DNA from: Sorangium cellulosum
GTDB taxonomy: Bacteria; Myxococcota_A; Polyangia; Polyangiales; Polyangiaceae
Direction: 5' to 3'
Length of the DNA stretch: 64,000 nucleotides
NCBI RefSeq assembly: GCF_004135735.1
Contig: NZ_CP012670.1
Span: forward strand, 5,162,501-5,226,500
Below are positions 45,389 to 55,800 of the stretch, one piece after another. The position numbers were made by a program, and so were the translations under genes. A model generated the notes under the pieces. That model made no database searches, was not told where the DNA came from, and saw only the letters and a list, made by a program, of their open reading frames with translations. Position 1 is the first letter of the stretch. Each line of letters opens with the position of its first letter.

Positions 45389-45604
45389 GGACCTGGCCCC
45401 TCAAGCAAGCGGATTAGGGCCCCAAATGACGGGTTGGTGACGGACCACACCTCGTCTTATGTCCCGTTTTTACTATGTTTTTTCCCTGGACACAGCAGAC
45501 CGTCCCAGGCGCTCCTGATTGTCGGGGAAATCCCGAACCTCATTGCGTCCCGATCGCCGTTACCATGCCAGCGTACTCATCCAAAAACGTGAGGATCATT
45601 ACTT

Positions 45605-46159
45605 ATGGCCAAGCGCCTTGATCTCATCCTCGTGGTGGACGTCGAGTCGACGTGCTGGGAGGGCGACCCGCCGCGGGACCAGGAGAACGAGATCATCGAG
45701 ATCGGCGTGTGCACGCTGGAGGTCGCGTCGGGCCGGCGCCGCGATCGGCGATCGATCCTGGTGCGCCCGGAGCGCTCGGTCGTGAGCCCGTTCTGCACGA
45801 GCCTCACGACGCTGACGCAGGAGCAGGTCGACGCGGGCGTCTCGTTCAGGGAGGCGTGCGCGGCGCTCCGGGGCGAGCTCAAGGCGCAGGACCGCCTCTG
45901 GGCGAGCTACGGCGACTACGACCGGCGCATGTTCGAGCGGCAGTGCGAGGCGCGCGGCGTCCCGTTCCCGTTCGGGCCGAGCCACCTCAACGTGAAGAGC
46001 CTGTTCGCCGTGACCTACGCGCTGTCGCGTGAGGTCGGGATGGCCGAGGCCCTGGAGCGGGTCGGCCTGCCGCTCGTGGGCACGCACCACCGGGGCGACG
46101 ACGACGCCTACAACATCGCCGGTCTGCTCGCGCACCTGCTGCTCGCCGCGCGGCGGTGA
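45605..46159 (+). CDS. DEDDh 3'-5' exonuclease (ERI1/KapD-like)
   Basis: A 184-aa RNase T/DnaQ-fold exonuclease. The catalytic residues of the DEDDh class are visible: DVEST (about 12-16) with Asp and Glu, Asp in SYGDYD (about 101-106), and His/Asp in THHRGDDDAYN (about 159-169). SPFCTSLTTLTQEQV matches the ERI1/KapD branch, which trims RNA 3' ends. Length is that of a single-domain enzyme. GAGG lies about 11 nt before ATG 45605. An A/T-rich stretch around 45470-45490 upstream is a likely promoter region. Its targets are unknown. Confidence 0.87.
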   Translation: MAKRLDLILVVDVESTCWEGDPPRDQENEIIEIGVCTLEVASGRRRDRRSILVRPERSVVSPFCTSLTTLTQEQVDAGVSFREACAALRGELKAQDRLWASYGDYDRRMFERQCEARGVPFPFGPSHLNVKSLFAVTYALSREVGMAEALERVGLPLVGTHHRGDDDAYNIAGLLAHLLLAARR

Positions 46160-46187
46160 GGCGCGCCGCGCGGAGGCCGGGCCGCGC

Positions 46188-48599
46188 TCACGCCCCCGGC
46201 GCCCCGGACCGCGCCGCCGCGGCGCGCGCCGCGGGGGGAGCCTCGGACATCGCGGCGCCCGCGCCGTCCTGCGCGCCCGCCTCGTCGTCCTGGGCGACCT
46301 CCCCGGCCGCGGCGGCCGGCGGCACGGCGGCGGCGGCGAGCAGGTACGCGAGGCCCGCGCAGAGCAGCAGGGCGCTGTAGCCGAGGTTCATGGCGCACAG
46401 GGCGCCGAGGGCCATGGCCACCGCGCCGGCGAGCGCGGAGAGCCCGAAGCACCAGGGGAGCAGCGCCGGCGAGCGCGAGGCGACGAGCTTGACCCCGAGC
46501 GGCGCGAGCGAGCCCGCGAGCAGGCCGACCGGCGCGAGGAGGACGACGGCGAGGGCCGCGCGCAGGAAGGGCGCGAGGCCGAGGCTCCACTGCGTGAGCG
46601 GGACGAGCCCCACCGCGGCGAGCGCCGCGGCGGCGACGAGCAGCGCCGCCAGCGTCGCGGCGGCGCCGGCCGCGGCGGGCGGCGCCACCCGGGCGGTGCG
46701 CAGGCCGCCCCCGCCCACCGAGACGAGGAGGACCACGAGGACGGCCGGGAGCTCGTGCGCGGGCAGGTCGAGCAGGACGAGCGCGTGCCGGACGAGCGCG
46801 AGGCCGACGAGCGCGAAGCCCGCGCCGATCGCGGCGAAGAAGAGGAGCGCGCGGGCGCGCGGCGCGGGGGCCGCCGCGCGCGGGCCGAGGCGCCGCCCGG
46901 CGCGCCCCGCGAGCAGCGGGAGGAGCACGCCCAGCGCGAGGAGCCCCGATCCGCCGGCGAGCAGCGCGAGCAGCGCGGAGAGGCCCGCGTGCTCGGCGCG
47001 GAGCGCCTCGAGGTCGCCGAGCACCGCGGGGAGGCGGCGGGCCGGCACGCTGTAGGAGAAGAACGGCCTGTCGTCGGTGGGCGGCGTGAGGTCGACGCGC
47101 GCGTCGGGGGCCGCGGCGCGGGCGTCCGCGGTCGCGACGAGCCGGCCGCGCGCCGGGGTCCGGGGGCGGTCCGGGGCGAAGGCCTCCGAGAACTTGTGCC
47201 GGCGGCAGTGGCGGCGGAGCGCGTCGATCTCGGCGCGCGCGAGCGGCGCGCGCTTGACGAGCAGCGCGGTCTGCTTCGCGGCGCCGCACCCGAACAGGTG
47301 GTCCCCCGGCGCGCCCGCGCCCGCGCGGCGCAGCGCCGCGGCCGCGAGCGAGAGCAGGCGGTCGAAATCGCCGTCGGCGCGGGTCACGACCAGCGTGCCC
47401 TCCGGCGAGAGGCGCGCGAGGAAATCCGAGAGCCCCTCGAGCGTGTGGAGCCGGCTCTCCGAGAGCGCGAGCGCGCCGGCCGTCGATCCCGCCGGGGCGT
47501 CGGTCGACGCGATCACGATGTGCCTGAAGCGCAGCGGCGTGCGCCGGATGAAGCTGCGCCCGTCCGTCACGGCGACGCGGACCTCGGGCCTGTCGAACAG
47601 GTGACCGCTGAACTCGGCGTAGCGGCCGCGCATCGCCTCGACGACGTCGCGGCTCTCCTCGACGGCGTACACCTCCTTCTGCCCGGCCTTGAGCGCGGCG
47701 CGGAGGTCGCGCCCGCCGCCCGCGCCGACGACGAGCACGGGGCCGCGGTCCCGGTGGAGCGCATAGGCCATGTCCTCGGGCTGGGGAGGAGGCCGCGTCT
47801 TCGCGGCGAGGATGGCGCTCGCCCCGGCGCCGTCCCGACGCATCCACGCGGTGCCGGCCCTCGCGCGCTCGACCGTGATCAGCGCCTGATCGCTCCAGGA
47901 CTCGAGCTCGGGCGCCGCCCCGCGCAGGCCGGTGAGCCGGAGCCACGGGGCGCCGACGTCGCCCGCGAGGAGCACGGCGCTGCCGAGCACGAACGTGGCG
48001 ACGAGGCCGCCCGACGCCCGCGGCTCGTCCTCGCGGACGCGCGACGCGAGGTAGAAGAAGACGCCCGCCACGGCGAAGAAGATCGCCGCCGCGAGCGCGG
48101 CGCGGGGCGCGCCGGCGCGGAGCGCGGCGGCCGCCGCGAGCCCCCCGAGCGCGCCGCCGACGAGGGAGAGCAGGTGGAGGCGGGGCATCTCCGCCGCCGC
48201 GTGCCGGATCGCCGCCGCGACCGCGAGGCCCGCGAGCGCGAACGGCACGGCGGACGCGGCGTAGAGCAGCGCGAGCCAGAGCAGCGACCGCGGGGCGGGG
48301 CCGGCGGCGGCCCCGCGCTGCGCGAGCAGGATGACCGCGGCGAGCGTGGCGCCCGACGCGAACGAGGAGAGCGCCGCCATGCGGGCGAAGAGCGAGGGCG
48401 GGCGGGCGATCGAGGGGGCGAGGTGGAGCAGCACGCCGCCCACGCCCGCGCCGAACGGCGCGAGCGCGAGCGCGAGGAACGCGTAGGGCCCACCGAACAG
48501 GGCGGCGAAGATCCGCGTGAGCGTGATCTCGAGCAGGACCGTGGCGCACGCGAGGGCCGCGACGCCGCTGAACAGGCCGCTCCGCTGGGAGACCCACAT
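46188..48599 (-). CDS. Spermidine-synthase-like multi-spanning membrane protein
   Basis: An 803-aa protein. An N-terminal set of about 7 hydrophobic segments (about 1-215) and a C-terminal set of about 6-7 (about 525-760) flank a soluble SAM-methyltransferase fold like polyamine aminopropyltransferases. The nucleotide-binding motif VLVVGAGGGRDL is at about 286 and the acidic AVEESRDVVEAM at about 306. VTDGRSFIRR and DDRPFF also match the SpeE-like fold. Membrane-embedded SpeE homologues are common, but few have known function; true spermidine synthesis is not established. ATG 48599 begins in the first helix. It is convergent with the exonuclease gene and 60 nt after the metalloprotease gene. 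Confidence 0.8.
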   Translation of the reverse strand: MWVSQRSGLFSGVAALACATVLLEITLTRIFAALFGGPYAFLALALAPFGAGVGGVLLHLAPSIARPPSLFARMAALSSFASGATLAAVILLAQRGAAAGPAPRSLLWLALLYAASAVPFALAGLAVAAAIRHAAAEMPRLHLLSLVGGALGGLAAAAALRAGAPRAALAAAIFFAVAGVFFYLASRVREDEPRASGGLVATFVLGSAVLLAGDVGAPWLRLTGLRGAAPELESWSDQALITVERARAGTAWMRRDGAGASAILAAKTRPPPQPEDMAYALHRDRGPVLVVGAGGGRDLRAALKAGQKEVYAVEESRDVVEAMRGRYAEFSGHLFDRPEVRVAVTDGRSFIRRTPLRFRHIVIASTDAPAGSTAGALALSESRLHTLEGLSDFLARLSPEGTLVVTRADGDFDRLLSLAAAALRRAGAGAPGDHLFGCGAAKQTALLVKRAPLARAEIDALRRHCRRHKFSEAFAPDRPRTPARGRLVATADARAAAPDARVDLTPPTDDRPFFSYSVPARRLPAVLGDLEALRAEHAGLSALLALLAGGSGLLALGVLLPLLAGRAGRRLGPRAAAPAPRARALLFFAAIGAGFALVGLALVRHALVLLDLPAHELPAVLVVLLVSVGGGGLRTARVAPPAAAGAAATLAALLVAAAALAAVGLVPLTQWSLGLAPFLRAALAVVLLAPVGLLAGSLAPLGVKLVASRSPALLPWCFGLSALAGAVAMALGALCAMNLGYSALLLCAGLAYLLAAAAVPPAAAAGEVAQDDEAGAQDGAGAAMSEAPPAARAAAARSGAPGA

Positions 48600-48659
48600 G
48601 GGCCCGCTCCTACCACAGCGCGCAGCGGTCGCTCACCTCTCCCGGCGCGGAGCGGTCGC

Positions 48660-50576
48660 TCACCGCTCCCGGCCGAGCGGCACGAGCGGCCAGGGCGCGA
48701 GCAGGGGCACAGGTCCGCTCGGCCGGAACCCGGGCGCGCGGCCCTCCCCCTGCCCGGCCGGCGCCGGGCCGCGCGCGCCCGGCCCGAGCGGCGCGCCCGC
48801 GTCGCGCGCCGCCGCGCCGCTCTGCCGGATGGCGCGCGCGCACTCCTCGACCGTGAGGCGGCGCGGGCCGTAGGCCGACGCGTTCGCGGCGTCGGCGTCC
48901 ATCAGCCGGGTCGGGGTGTCGATCCCGAAGTCGTCGGGGTGCCCGGGCTCGTCGAGCAGGACGTGGCCGAGCTCGTGGGACAGCGCGAACGAGGCGCGAT
49001 CCGCGCGCAGGCCGGCGCGGTCCTCGATGATCGCGTTCCGGATCGCCCCGCCGTCGGCGAAGATGAACGACTCGCCGATCCGCCCGCCGCCCGCGAAGCT
49101 CGGGACCATCACGACGTCGACCGTCGCGGGATCGCCGTCGTCGAACGCCTTGAGCAGCGCGCGCTCCTCGACGGTGCCGGCGATCGCGTCCGTGTCGCTG
49201 AAATGCTGGAGGCCGTCGTCGAGGTCCACGGCGCCGATGCACGCCGTGAGCGTGGCGTCGGTGCTCAGCGCGCCCGACGCGGGCGGCTCGATCGTCGCGA
49301 GCGCGCCGCCCGGGCGCCGCACGAGCACGTCGGTGGTCCCGTGGGCGCCCGCGCCGATGACGGGGTTGTCGGAGAGGCGCACCGAGAACCCCGCGGCGCC
49401 GATCGCCGCGGCGACGGCGCGGGCCGCCGCGGCCGGGCGCATGCGGGGCGCGATCGCCGCGGTCACCTCGCGGCCGTCCACGCGCACCCGGATCGCGCCG
49501 CCGCTCGCCGGCAGGCCGTGGTCGCAGCCGATCGCGAGCAGGTGCGGGCGCGGCGGATCGACGAAGGTGATGTCGAGCTCCTCCGGCGGGCCGAAGCTCA
49601 CGCCGCAGGCGCCCCAGAGGGCGTTCGCGCGCTCGACCTCCGCGCGCGCGATGGCGATCGCGCCCGCGTCGTCCCCGCCCATCGGCGGCGGTCCGCCCGC
49701 GCGCGGGCGCACCATGAGGATCCGGAGGCGCGCGCGCGTGCGCCCGAGCGGCCCGAGCGGCGAGGTGCGCGGGCCCGCGACGCGGATCATCTGGAGCTTC
49801 GGCCCGCCGGGCAAGGCGACGACGAGCGCCCCGCCGACCTCGCCCTTCACGGACCGGTCCGCGATCATCGGGTGGCTGCGGTCGATGTCGTCCGCGACCG
49901 CGCGGATGGGGCGCGTCGATCCGCACGCGAGGCCCGGCGCGACGTCCCCCGGGCACGGCACGTGGCCGAGCGGCACGCCCGGCAGGCGGTCGATCACCTC
50001 GCCGGAGGGCGCCATCGCGTGGAGGTCGAGGGTCGTCGGGATGTCCTCCGGCGCGCCGATCACGAGCAGCCGGATCGCGTCGGGGTCGTCGAGGTTCCCG
50101 AACGGGTCGTCGCCGAGCCGATCCGGGGGCGTGCGCTGCAGCGACGCGTGCGATCGCGCCATGTCGATGCGGCGCCCGGCGCCGTCGAGCGCGCGGACCT
50201 CGAACGCGCTGATCCGCAGCGCCTCACCGGCGAGCGTGATCTCGCCGCGCCCCGCCCGGGTCGCCTGGATCTCGACGCGGCGGGCGCTCGCGGGGATCGC
50301 GCCGCCGGGCGCGAGGGGGCTGCCGTCGACCAGGAGCCGCACGCCCGCGGGGAGCGACACGGGCCCGCGGAGCGCGCCGCGCGGCGCCGCGTGGCGCCGC
50401 AGCGCGAAGAGCTCCGGCGAGGGCGGGACGCGCGGCTGCTCGCCGTCGGGCACGCCGTCGGCGTCGTCGTCGTCCTGATCGACGACGAGCAGGACGCGCT
50501 CGGGCTCCGCGCCGGACGTCGCCGGGCAGAGGAGCGCGGCGAGGAGCGCCGCGTGTGCCAGAAGCCGCCGGTTCAT
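48660..50576 (-). CDS. Secreted zinc metalloprotease-like protein
   Basis: A 638-aa exported protein with signal peptide MNRRLLAHAALLAALLCPATSGAEP split at about residue 22. The middle (about 80-330) is not recognised. HELGHVLLDEPGH (about 534-546) is a zincin motif of the extended metzincin type: two His and catalytic Glu, then a third His. A likely Met-turn, RLMDAD, follows about 20 residues on. A Pro/Ala/Gly-rich tail without an anchor closes it. It lies 60 nt upstream of the SpeE-like gene on the same strand, so the two may be co-transcribed. In the spacer a 27-bp sequence is duplicated in tandem around the stop codon. The substrate is unknown. Confidence 0.8.
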   Translation of the reverse strand: MNRRLLAHAALLAALLCPATSGAEPERVLLVVDQDDDDADGVPDGEQPRVPPSPELFALRRHAAPRGALRGPVSLPAGVRLLVDGSPLAPGGAIPASARRVEIQATRAGRGEITLAGEALRISAFEVRALDGAGRRIDMARSHASLQRTPPDRLGDDPFGNLDDPDAIRLLVIGAPEDIPTTLDLHAMAPSGEVIDRLPGVPLGHVPCPGDVAPGLACGSTRPIRAVADDIDRSHPMIADRSVKGEVGGALVVALPGGPKLQMIRVAGPRTSPLGPLGRTRARLRILMVRPRAGGPPPMGGDDAGAIAIARAEVERANALWGACGVSFGPPEELDITFVDPPRPHLLAIGCDHGLPASGGAIRVRVDGREVTAAIAPRMRPAAAARAVAAAIGAAGFSVRLSDNPVIGAGAHGTTDVLVRRPGGALATIEPPASGALSTDATLTACIGAVDLDDGLQHFSDTDAIAGTVEERALLKAFDDGDPATVDVVMVPSFAGGGRIGESFIFADGGAIRNAIIEDRAGLRADRASFALSHELGHVLLDEPGHPDDFGIDTPTRLMDADAANASAYGPRRLTVEECARAIRQSGAAARDAGAPLGPGARGPAPAGQGEGRAPGFRPSGPVPLLAPWPLVPLGRER

Positions 50577-50719
50577 GTTCGCATCGCCCGTGCCCGCTCG
50601 CCCTCCCCGGGGAGTCTATCGCGCCCTCGGTCCGGCGCCGCTCGCGCTCGCGCGCCGCGCGAGATCCGTCGGGAGCGCTCCGATGGCGGTGGGTCGCGGG
50701 CCGCGCCACGTGTCGTGCC

Positions 50720-51412
50720 ATGGTCAGCGTCAGCGCGGTCATTTTCGACGTCGACGGGACGATCCTCGACACCGTCGACCTGCAGGCGACCGCCTGGCAG
50801 CGAGCTCTTCAGCGCTTCGGCCACGAGGTCTCCCTGGAGAAGCTGCGCCACCACATCGGCAAGGGGGCGGATCAGCTCCTGCCGGTGTTCCTCTCGGCCG
50901 AGGAGATCCGCCGGATCGGCGCCGAGGTCGCGGCGCTGCACGGCGAGCTCTACGGGCGCGAGCTCCTCCCGCGCGCGCGGGCGTTCCCGAAGGTGCGCGA
51001 GCTGTTCGAGCGCGTCGCGCTCGACGGGCTCCGGATCGTGCTCGCGTCCTGCTCGCCGCGCGGCGTGCTCGACGCGAGCATCGAGCGCGCCCGGGTGGGC
51101 GATCTGCTCTCGGGGGCGGTCTCGGCGGACGACGCGGACAGGTCGAAGCCGCACCCCGACGTCTTCGAGGCCGCGCTCGACCGGCTGGGCAGCGTCGATC
51201 CGCGCGAGGTCGTGATCGTGGGCGACGCGCCGCACGACGCCGAGGCCGCGGCGAAGCTCGGCATCCCCACGGTGGGGCTCCTCTGCGGGGGCTTCCCCGA
51301 GATCGAGCTGGTCGAGGCCGGGTGCGTGGCCATCTACCGCGATCCGGAGGATCTCCTCGCGCGCCACGAGGCCTCGCCGCTCTCGCCGTCCTCGCCGCGG
51401 CGCCCGTTCTAG
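50720..51412 (+). CDS. HAD-superfamily phosphatase
   Basis: A 230-aa cytosolic HAD hydrolase of the phosphoglycolate-phosphatase/beta-phosphoglucomutase type. Motif I is FDVDGTILDT (about 9-18) with both catalytic Asp. Motif II is Ser in LASCSPRG, motif III is Lys in SKPHPDVFEAAL, and motif IV is GDAPHDAEAA. A small helical cap follows motif I. ATG 50720 is chosen because motif I begins nine residues later; the open frame upstream is a shadow of the metalloprotease gene. The substrate is not deducible. It is divergent from the protease gene and convergent with the ATPase gene. Confidence 0.87.
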   Translation: MVSVSAVIFDVDGTILDTVDLQATAWQRALQRFGHEVSLEKLRHHIGKGADQLLPVFLSAEEIRRIGAEVAALHGELYGRELLPRARAFPKVRELFERVALDGLRIVLASCSPRGVLDASIERARVGDLLSGAVSADDADRSKPHPDVFEAALDRLGSVDPREVVIVGDAPHDAEAAAKLGIPTVGLLCGGFPEIELVEAGCVAIYRDPEDLLARHEASPLSPSSPRRPF

Positions 51413-51433
51413 AGCGGCCGCGGCACCGGGGGC

Positions 51434-52651
51434 TCAGGAGGCGCCGGGGACGAGCTCGGGGCGTGACGGGCGGGCGCGCTCGCCCTCCGAGGCCAGGAGC
51501 CGCTCCCGGAGCGCGCCCCGCTGCGACCCGTCGAGGGGCGCCGCGATCGTCGCGCCGTCGCGGCGCTCCACGGCGTAGACGGCCTCGCTCGGCAGGAGGT
51601 CGAGGAGCGCGGGGCTCTCCGTCGTGAGCAGGATGTGGCGCTGCGCGGAGGCGGCGCGCAGGTACTCGAACAGCGCCGGCAGCGCGCCGCGCTCGACGCC
51701 CGCCTCGGGGTGCTCGAAGCCGGCGAGCACGAGCGGAGGCTCCTGCGAGAGCGCGGTGACCATGGCCGCGAGCCGCAGCGTGGCGTCCGGCTCGTCCGCG
51801 GCGGCCCTCCAGCGCTCGCGCCCCTCGCCGTCGACGCCGTGGCGCAGCTCCGTGACGAGGAGCCCGCCGGACGAGGACACGCGGGCGTCGTCGACGTCGC
51901 CGGTCACCTGGGCCAGCCCCGCGAGGAAGTCCGCCTTCCAGCGCTCTCGCTCGAGCGCCCGGAGGACGGAGCCAAAGTTGTCGCCGCCCGCGCGGAGGCG
52001 CCGGGAGGCGCTGAGCTTCTGGGGCGCGCGGAGCGTGCGCGGCGCGAGGGAGTACAGGACGGCGCGGCGCAGCTCGTCGAGCATGGGGGTGAGCGGGCCG
52101 TCGGAGAGCAGCGGCAGGACGAGCCTCGCGCCGCTCACGGCGATCGGGGCGACCCCGCGGTAGGCGAGCATGCCGCTCCGCCCCTTGTCCTTGCGCGAGA
52201 ACCCCTTGGGGCTGCCCTTCAGCCGGTCGAACGAGACCTCGGGCGGATCGCTGCCGGGGTCGAAGACGTCGCGGAGGCCCGGCTTGACGAGCCGCGTGAG
52301 CGCGCTGCGCTGCCACCACGCGGCCGTCTCGCTCTTCACGCGCGTCTCGCCCTCGCGGTCGCCGGGCGCGAGCTGCACGAGCCAGAACCCGTGCCCCTCG
52401 GTCCTGGAGACCGCGACGCCGAGGGTGGTGAGGGTCGCGTCGCCGCGCAGGCGCTGCAGCGCGCCGCCGCGCCGGCTGGCCGCGGCCTGCTCGAGCGCCC
52501 CGCTCGCGCACTCGGCGAGGAAGCGCACGGCGTCGAGCAAGCAGCCCTTCCCCGAGCCGGGCGGGCCGACCAGCGCGGTCAGCCCCCCGAGGGTGAGCTC
52601 GAGGCCGGCCCCGATGGCGCCGTAATTGCTGGCGTAGACGTGGGTGATCAT
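51434..52651 (-). CDS. AAA/SMC-type ATPase, RecF-like
   Basis: A 405-aa ABC-class ATPase of the AAA_21 type. Walker A is GPPGSGKG (about 29-36). Late in the protein is a Walker-B-like LVLAGFEHPEAG (about 320), where the usual Asp before Glu is Phe but the Glu is kept. A D-loop/switch-His-like ILLTTESPALLDLLP follows. No coiled-coil arms or nuclease domain are present, and no TOPRIM or HNH partner is adjacent, so it is not an obvious OLD or defence pair. ATG 52651 begins the conserved N-terminal strand. It lies 166 nt downstream of ileS on the same strand. Function unknown; DNA- or protein-remodelling is likely. Confidence 0.8.
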   Translation of the reverse strand: MITHVYASNYGAIGAGLELTLGGLTALVGPPGSGKGCLLDAVRFLAECASGALEQAAASRRGGALQRLRGDATLTTLGVAVSRTEGHGFWLVQLAPGDREGETRVKSETAAWWQRSALTRLVKPGLRDVFDPGSDPPEVSFDRLKGSPKGFSRKDKGRSGMLAYRGVAPIAVSGARLVLPLLSDGPLTPMLDELRRAVLYSLAPRTLRAPQKLSASRRLRAGGDNFGSVLRALERERWKADFLAGLAQVTGDVDDARVSSSGGLLVTELRHGVDGEGRERWRAAADEPDATLRLAAMVTALSQEPPLVLAGFEHPEAGVERGALPALFEYLRAASAQRHILLTTESPALLDLLPSEAVYAVERRDGATIAAPLDGSQRGALRERLLASEGERARPSRPELVPGAS

Positions 52652-52817
52652 CGCCGCGCGGAGCCCCTCGTCGAGGACATCCCCCCTCCTTCCCGCGCTG
52701 CGGCGACCCCTGTGCCGGCCCCGGCGCCGCAGCAGGGACGAGCTTACACCAAGCGGGTATGGGATCGGCGCGCGCGGCGCGCGCGGCGCGTCGATCCCTC
52801 TGCGCGCTGGCTGACCA

Positions 52818-55800
52818 TCAGGACACGCGCGAAAGGCCGATCTCGAGCGCCTCGCCCTCGACGGAAGCCTCTGTGGCGCTGGATTCTCCGTCGATCTGGC
52901 CGCCCACCACCAGCTCGGCGGCGAGCGACTCGGCCATGATCATCGCCCGAGCCGCGTCAGCGACGCGGCACACGCGCTGGCTCCCCCGGATCGCGAGGCG
53001 GATCCGGTCGGTGAACTCCAGCCCAGCGCTCTTCCTGGCCGCCTGCACGCGCGAGAGGATCTCCCGCCCGAGCCCCTCGTCGCGCAGCGCGTCCGTGAGC
53101 GCCGTGTGCAGCACGACGACCCCCGCGCGGCCGCCGGCCGCCGCGAACCCCTCGCCCGCCTCGACCGCGACGTCGATCTCCTCGGGGCCGAGCTCCACCG
53201 GCTCGCCGTCGAGCACGATCACGATCTTGCCCTCGGTCGCCAGCGCCGCGCGCAGCGCCGAGGCGTCGGCCTTCGCGAGGACCTGCTTCGCGAGCTGCAC
53301 CTTCTTGCCGAGCTTCGGGCCGAGGGCGCGGAAGTTCGGCTTGAGCACGTAGCGGACCGCGCTCCCCTCCTCGCCGGGCTTGAGGAAGCGCACCTCGTGG
53401 ACGTTCAGCTCCTCGGCGATGAGGGGCACGTGCTCGGCGAGCGCCGCCGAGAGCCCCTGCTGCGACAGCACGACGTCCGCCCGCGAGAGCGGCTGCCGCA
53501 CCTTGAGCTTGTTCGCCGTGCGCACCTGCAGGCCGAGCGAGACGAGCTCGCGCACCGCGCGCATCTCGACCGCGAGCGGCTCGTCGATCGCGGCCGCGTC
53601 CGCCTCGGGGAAGGCCACGAGGTGCACGCTCTCCGGCTGCGACGCGGGCCACGGCCGCCGCACCAGGTTCTGGTACATGGCCTCGGCGAGGAACGGCGTG
53701 AACGGCGCGATCAGCTTGGCGAGCGTGACGAGCGCCTCGTACAGCGTGAAGTACGCGTCGCGCTTGTCCTGCGCCGCGCGCACGGCGCCCGGCGCGATCT
53801 CGAGCGGCTCGGCCGACGGCGCCCAGAAGCGCGCGCGGCTCCGCCGGACGTACCAGTTCGAGAGCGCGTCCACGAGATCGACCAGCCGCTGCGCGGCCTC
53901 GTACAGCCGATATTCGTCGAGGTGCGCCGTCACCTCCCGCGTCGCGAGCGCGAGCTCCGAGAGGATCCACCGGTCGAGCAGCGACCGCTCCTTCGCCGGC
54001 CGATAGCCGGCGCTCGCCGCGAGCGCCGCGGGCGAGGTGTCCCTCGCGTCCGGGTTCCCCTCGGCGGGCGAGAACCCGTCGATGTTCGCGTAGATGGTGA
54101 AGAACGAGTAGACGTTCCGGAGCTTGACCGCGAACTCCTTCTGGGTCGCGCGCACGTTCGTGAGCGAGTGGCGCGTGTTCGTCCACGGCGGGGAGGACGC
54201 GTAGAAGAACCAGCGGAACGCGTCGGCCCCGGGCGCGGGCGTCGAGGGGTCCTCGATGATGACGCGCTGGTCCTGGGGCAGACGAAAGACCTCGTTGGGC
54301 TTCACCTCGGCGCCCGCCGCCCGCTCCTTCTCTCCGAGCGGCCGGGAGAGCGGCGCGAGGCCCAGCCGCGCTCGCCCCCCGGCGCTCAGCAGCACGACCC
54401 GCCGAGGCATCCTCTTCGACGGGCGCAGGCGGAGCTCCAGCGCGTCCGCCTCCCGATCGGCGCGGTAGATCCTGACCTTCGCCGCGTCGCCGGTCAGATC
54501 GAGCCCCTCGTAGTCCTCCCTCGCGATGACCGCGACGTCGTCCTCGTCGGGCTGCCGCTCATGCACGTTGAGCGGCGTCTCGACGGGCGCCGCGAACTCC
54601 ATCCGCACGCGCTCCAGGATGACCTCGGGCGGCGTGTAGTTGCCCTTCGACTTGCTCTCCTTCTTGCCCTCGCGGTCGCCGACGTGCCCCAGCACGACGC
54701 ACGTCCGGTACGGGTGCGGGTAGCTCCGGGGCCGCGACAGGCCGAGCTTCTCCTGCGTCGCCTCGTCGAAGACCAGCGTCGAGACCATGAGCAGCGAGTA
54801 GAACCAGCCGCGCGTCTGGTCGATCGCCTCGCTGATGAAGTCGGCCGGGAAGGCGCGGTCGAAGAGCTCCTTCGAGCCGGGCGCGTGCGGGTAGCCCCAC
54901 TGCGCGAACGGCATGCTCCCGCTGTCGAACCAGGCGTCGATGACCTCGGTCACGCGCCGCATCTCGCCGCCGCACGTCGGGCACGGGAACGTGACCTTGT
55001 CGATCCACGGCTTGTGGACGATGAGGTGATCGTTCAGGCCCGGATCGGCCCTCTTCGCCGCGTGGAAGTGGTCGAACGCGCGCGGGTTCAGCGCCTCGAT
55101 CTCGGCGACCGACGCCGGGGCGTGCTGGTGCTCCTCGCTCTCCTTGCAGACCCAGACGTTGAGCGGCGTCCCCCAGTACCGCTCGCGCGAGAGCGCCCAG
55201 TCGACGTTGTTGGCGAGGAAGTCGCCGAACCGGCCCTCCTGGATGTGGGGCGGGAGCCAGCGGATCGCGCGGTTGTTGGCGATCGCCTTGTCGATGTTGT
55301 CGCGCGTCCTGATGTACCAGGCGGGCCGCGCGAGCTGGATCAGCGGGTCGTCGTCCGCGCGCCAGCAGAACGGGTACTCGTGGCGGTACTTCTCCTCGTG
55401 GACGAGCAGCCCGCGCGCCGCGAGATCCTTGACGATCAGCGGATCGGCGTCCTTCACCCAGACGCCCGAGAACGGCGTGAGCCCCGGCTCGAACGTGCCG
55501 TCCGGCCGCACCGCGCAGAGCATCGGGATCTCGCCCGCGGCGCCCGGATCGAGCTCCGCGACGCGGCGCCGGTGCGCGTTGAAGTCGTCCTCGCCGAACG
55601 CGGGCGCCACGTGGACGACGCCGGTGCCGGCGTCGAGCGTGACGAAGTCCGCGCCGAGGACCAGCCAGTAGAACGGCTCGTCCCCGCCGTCCTTCCTGCG
55701 CGCCCGGGCGTCGAACAGCGACCTGGAGAAGCCGTCGAACGGCGGGCGGTAGCGCTTGCCGACGAGCTCGCTCCCCTTGAGCTCGCGCAGCACGGGCAGG

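Noticed and set aside
45389-45604. tRNA or small RNA in an A/T-rich spacer
   Set aside because: No cloverleaf or T-loop sequence found; best read as the promoter region of divergent genes.
46029-51215. 1728-aa plus-strand ORF
   Set aside because: Antisense to the SpeE-like and metalloprotease genes, with highly charged low-complexity translation; a GC-skew artefact.
51434-52651. Phage-defence system (OLD/Gabija-like)
   Set aside because: The ATPase lacks a TOPRIM domain and no UvrD-like or nuclease partner is adjacent.
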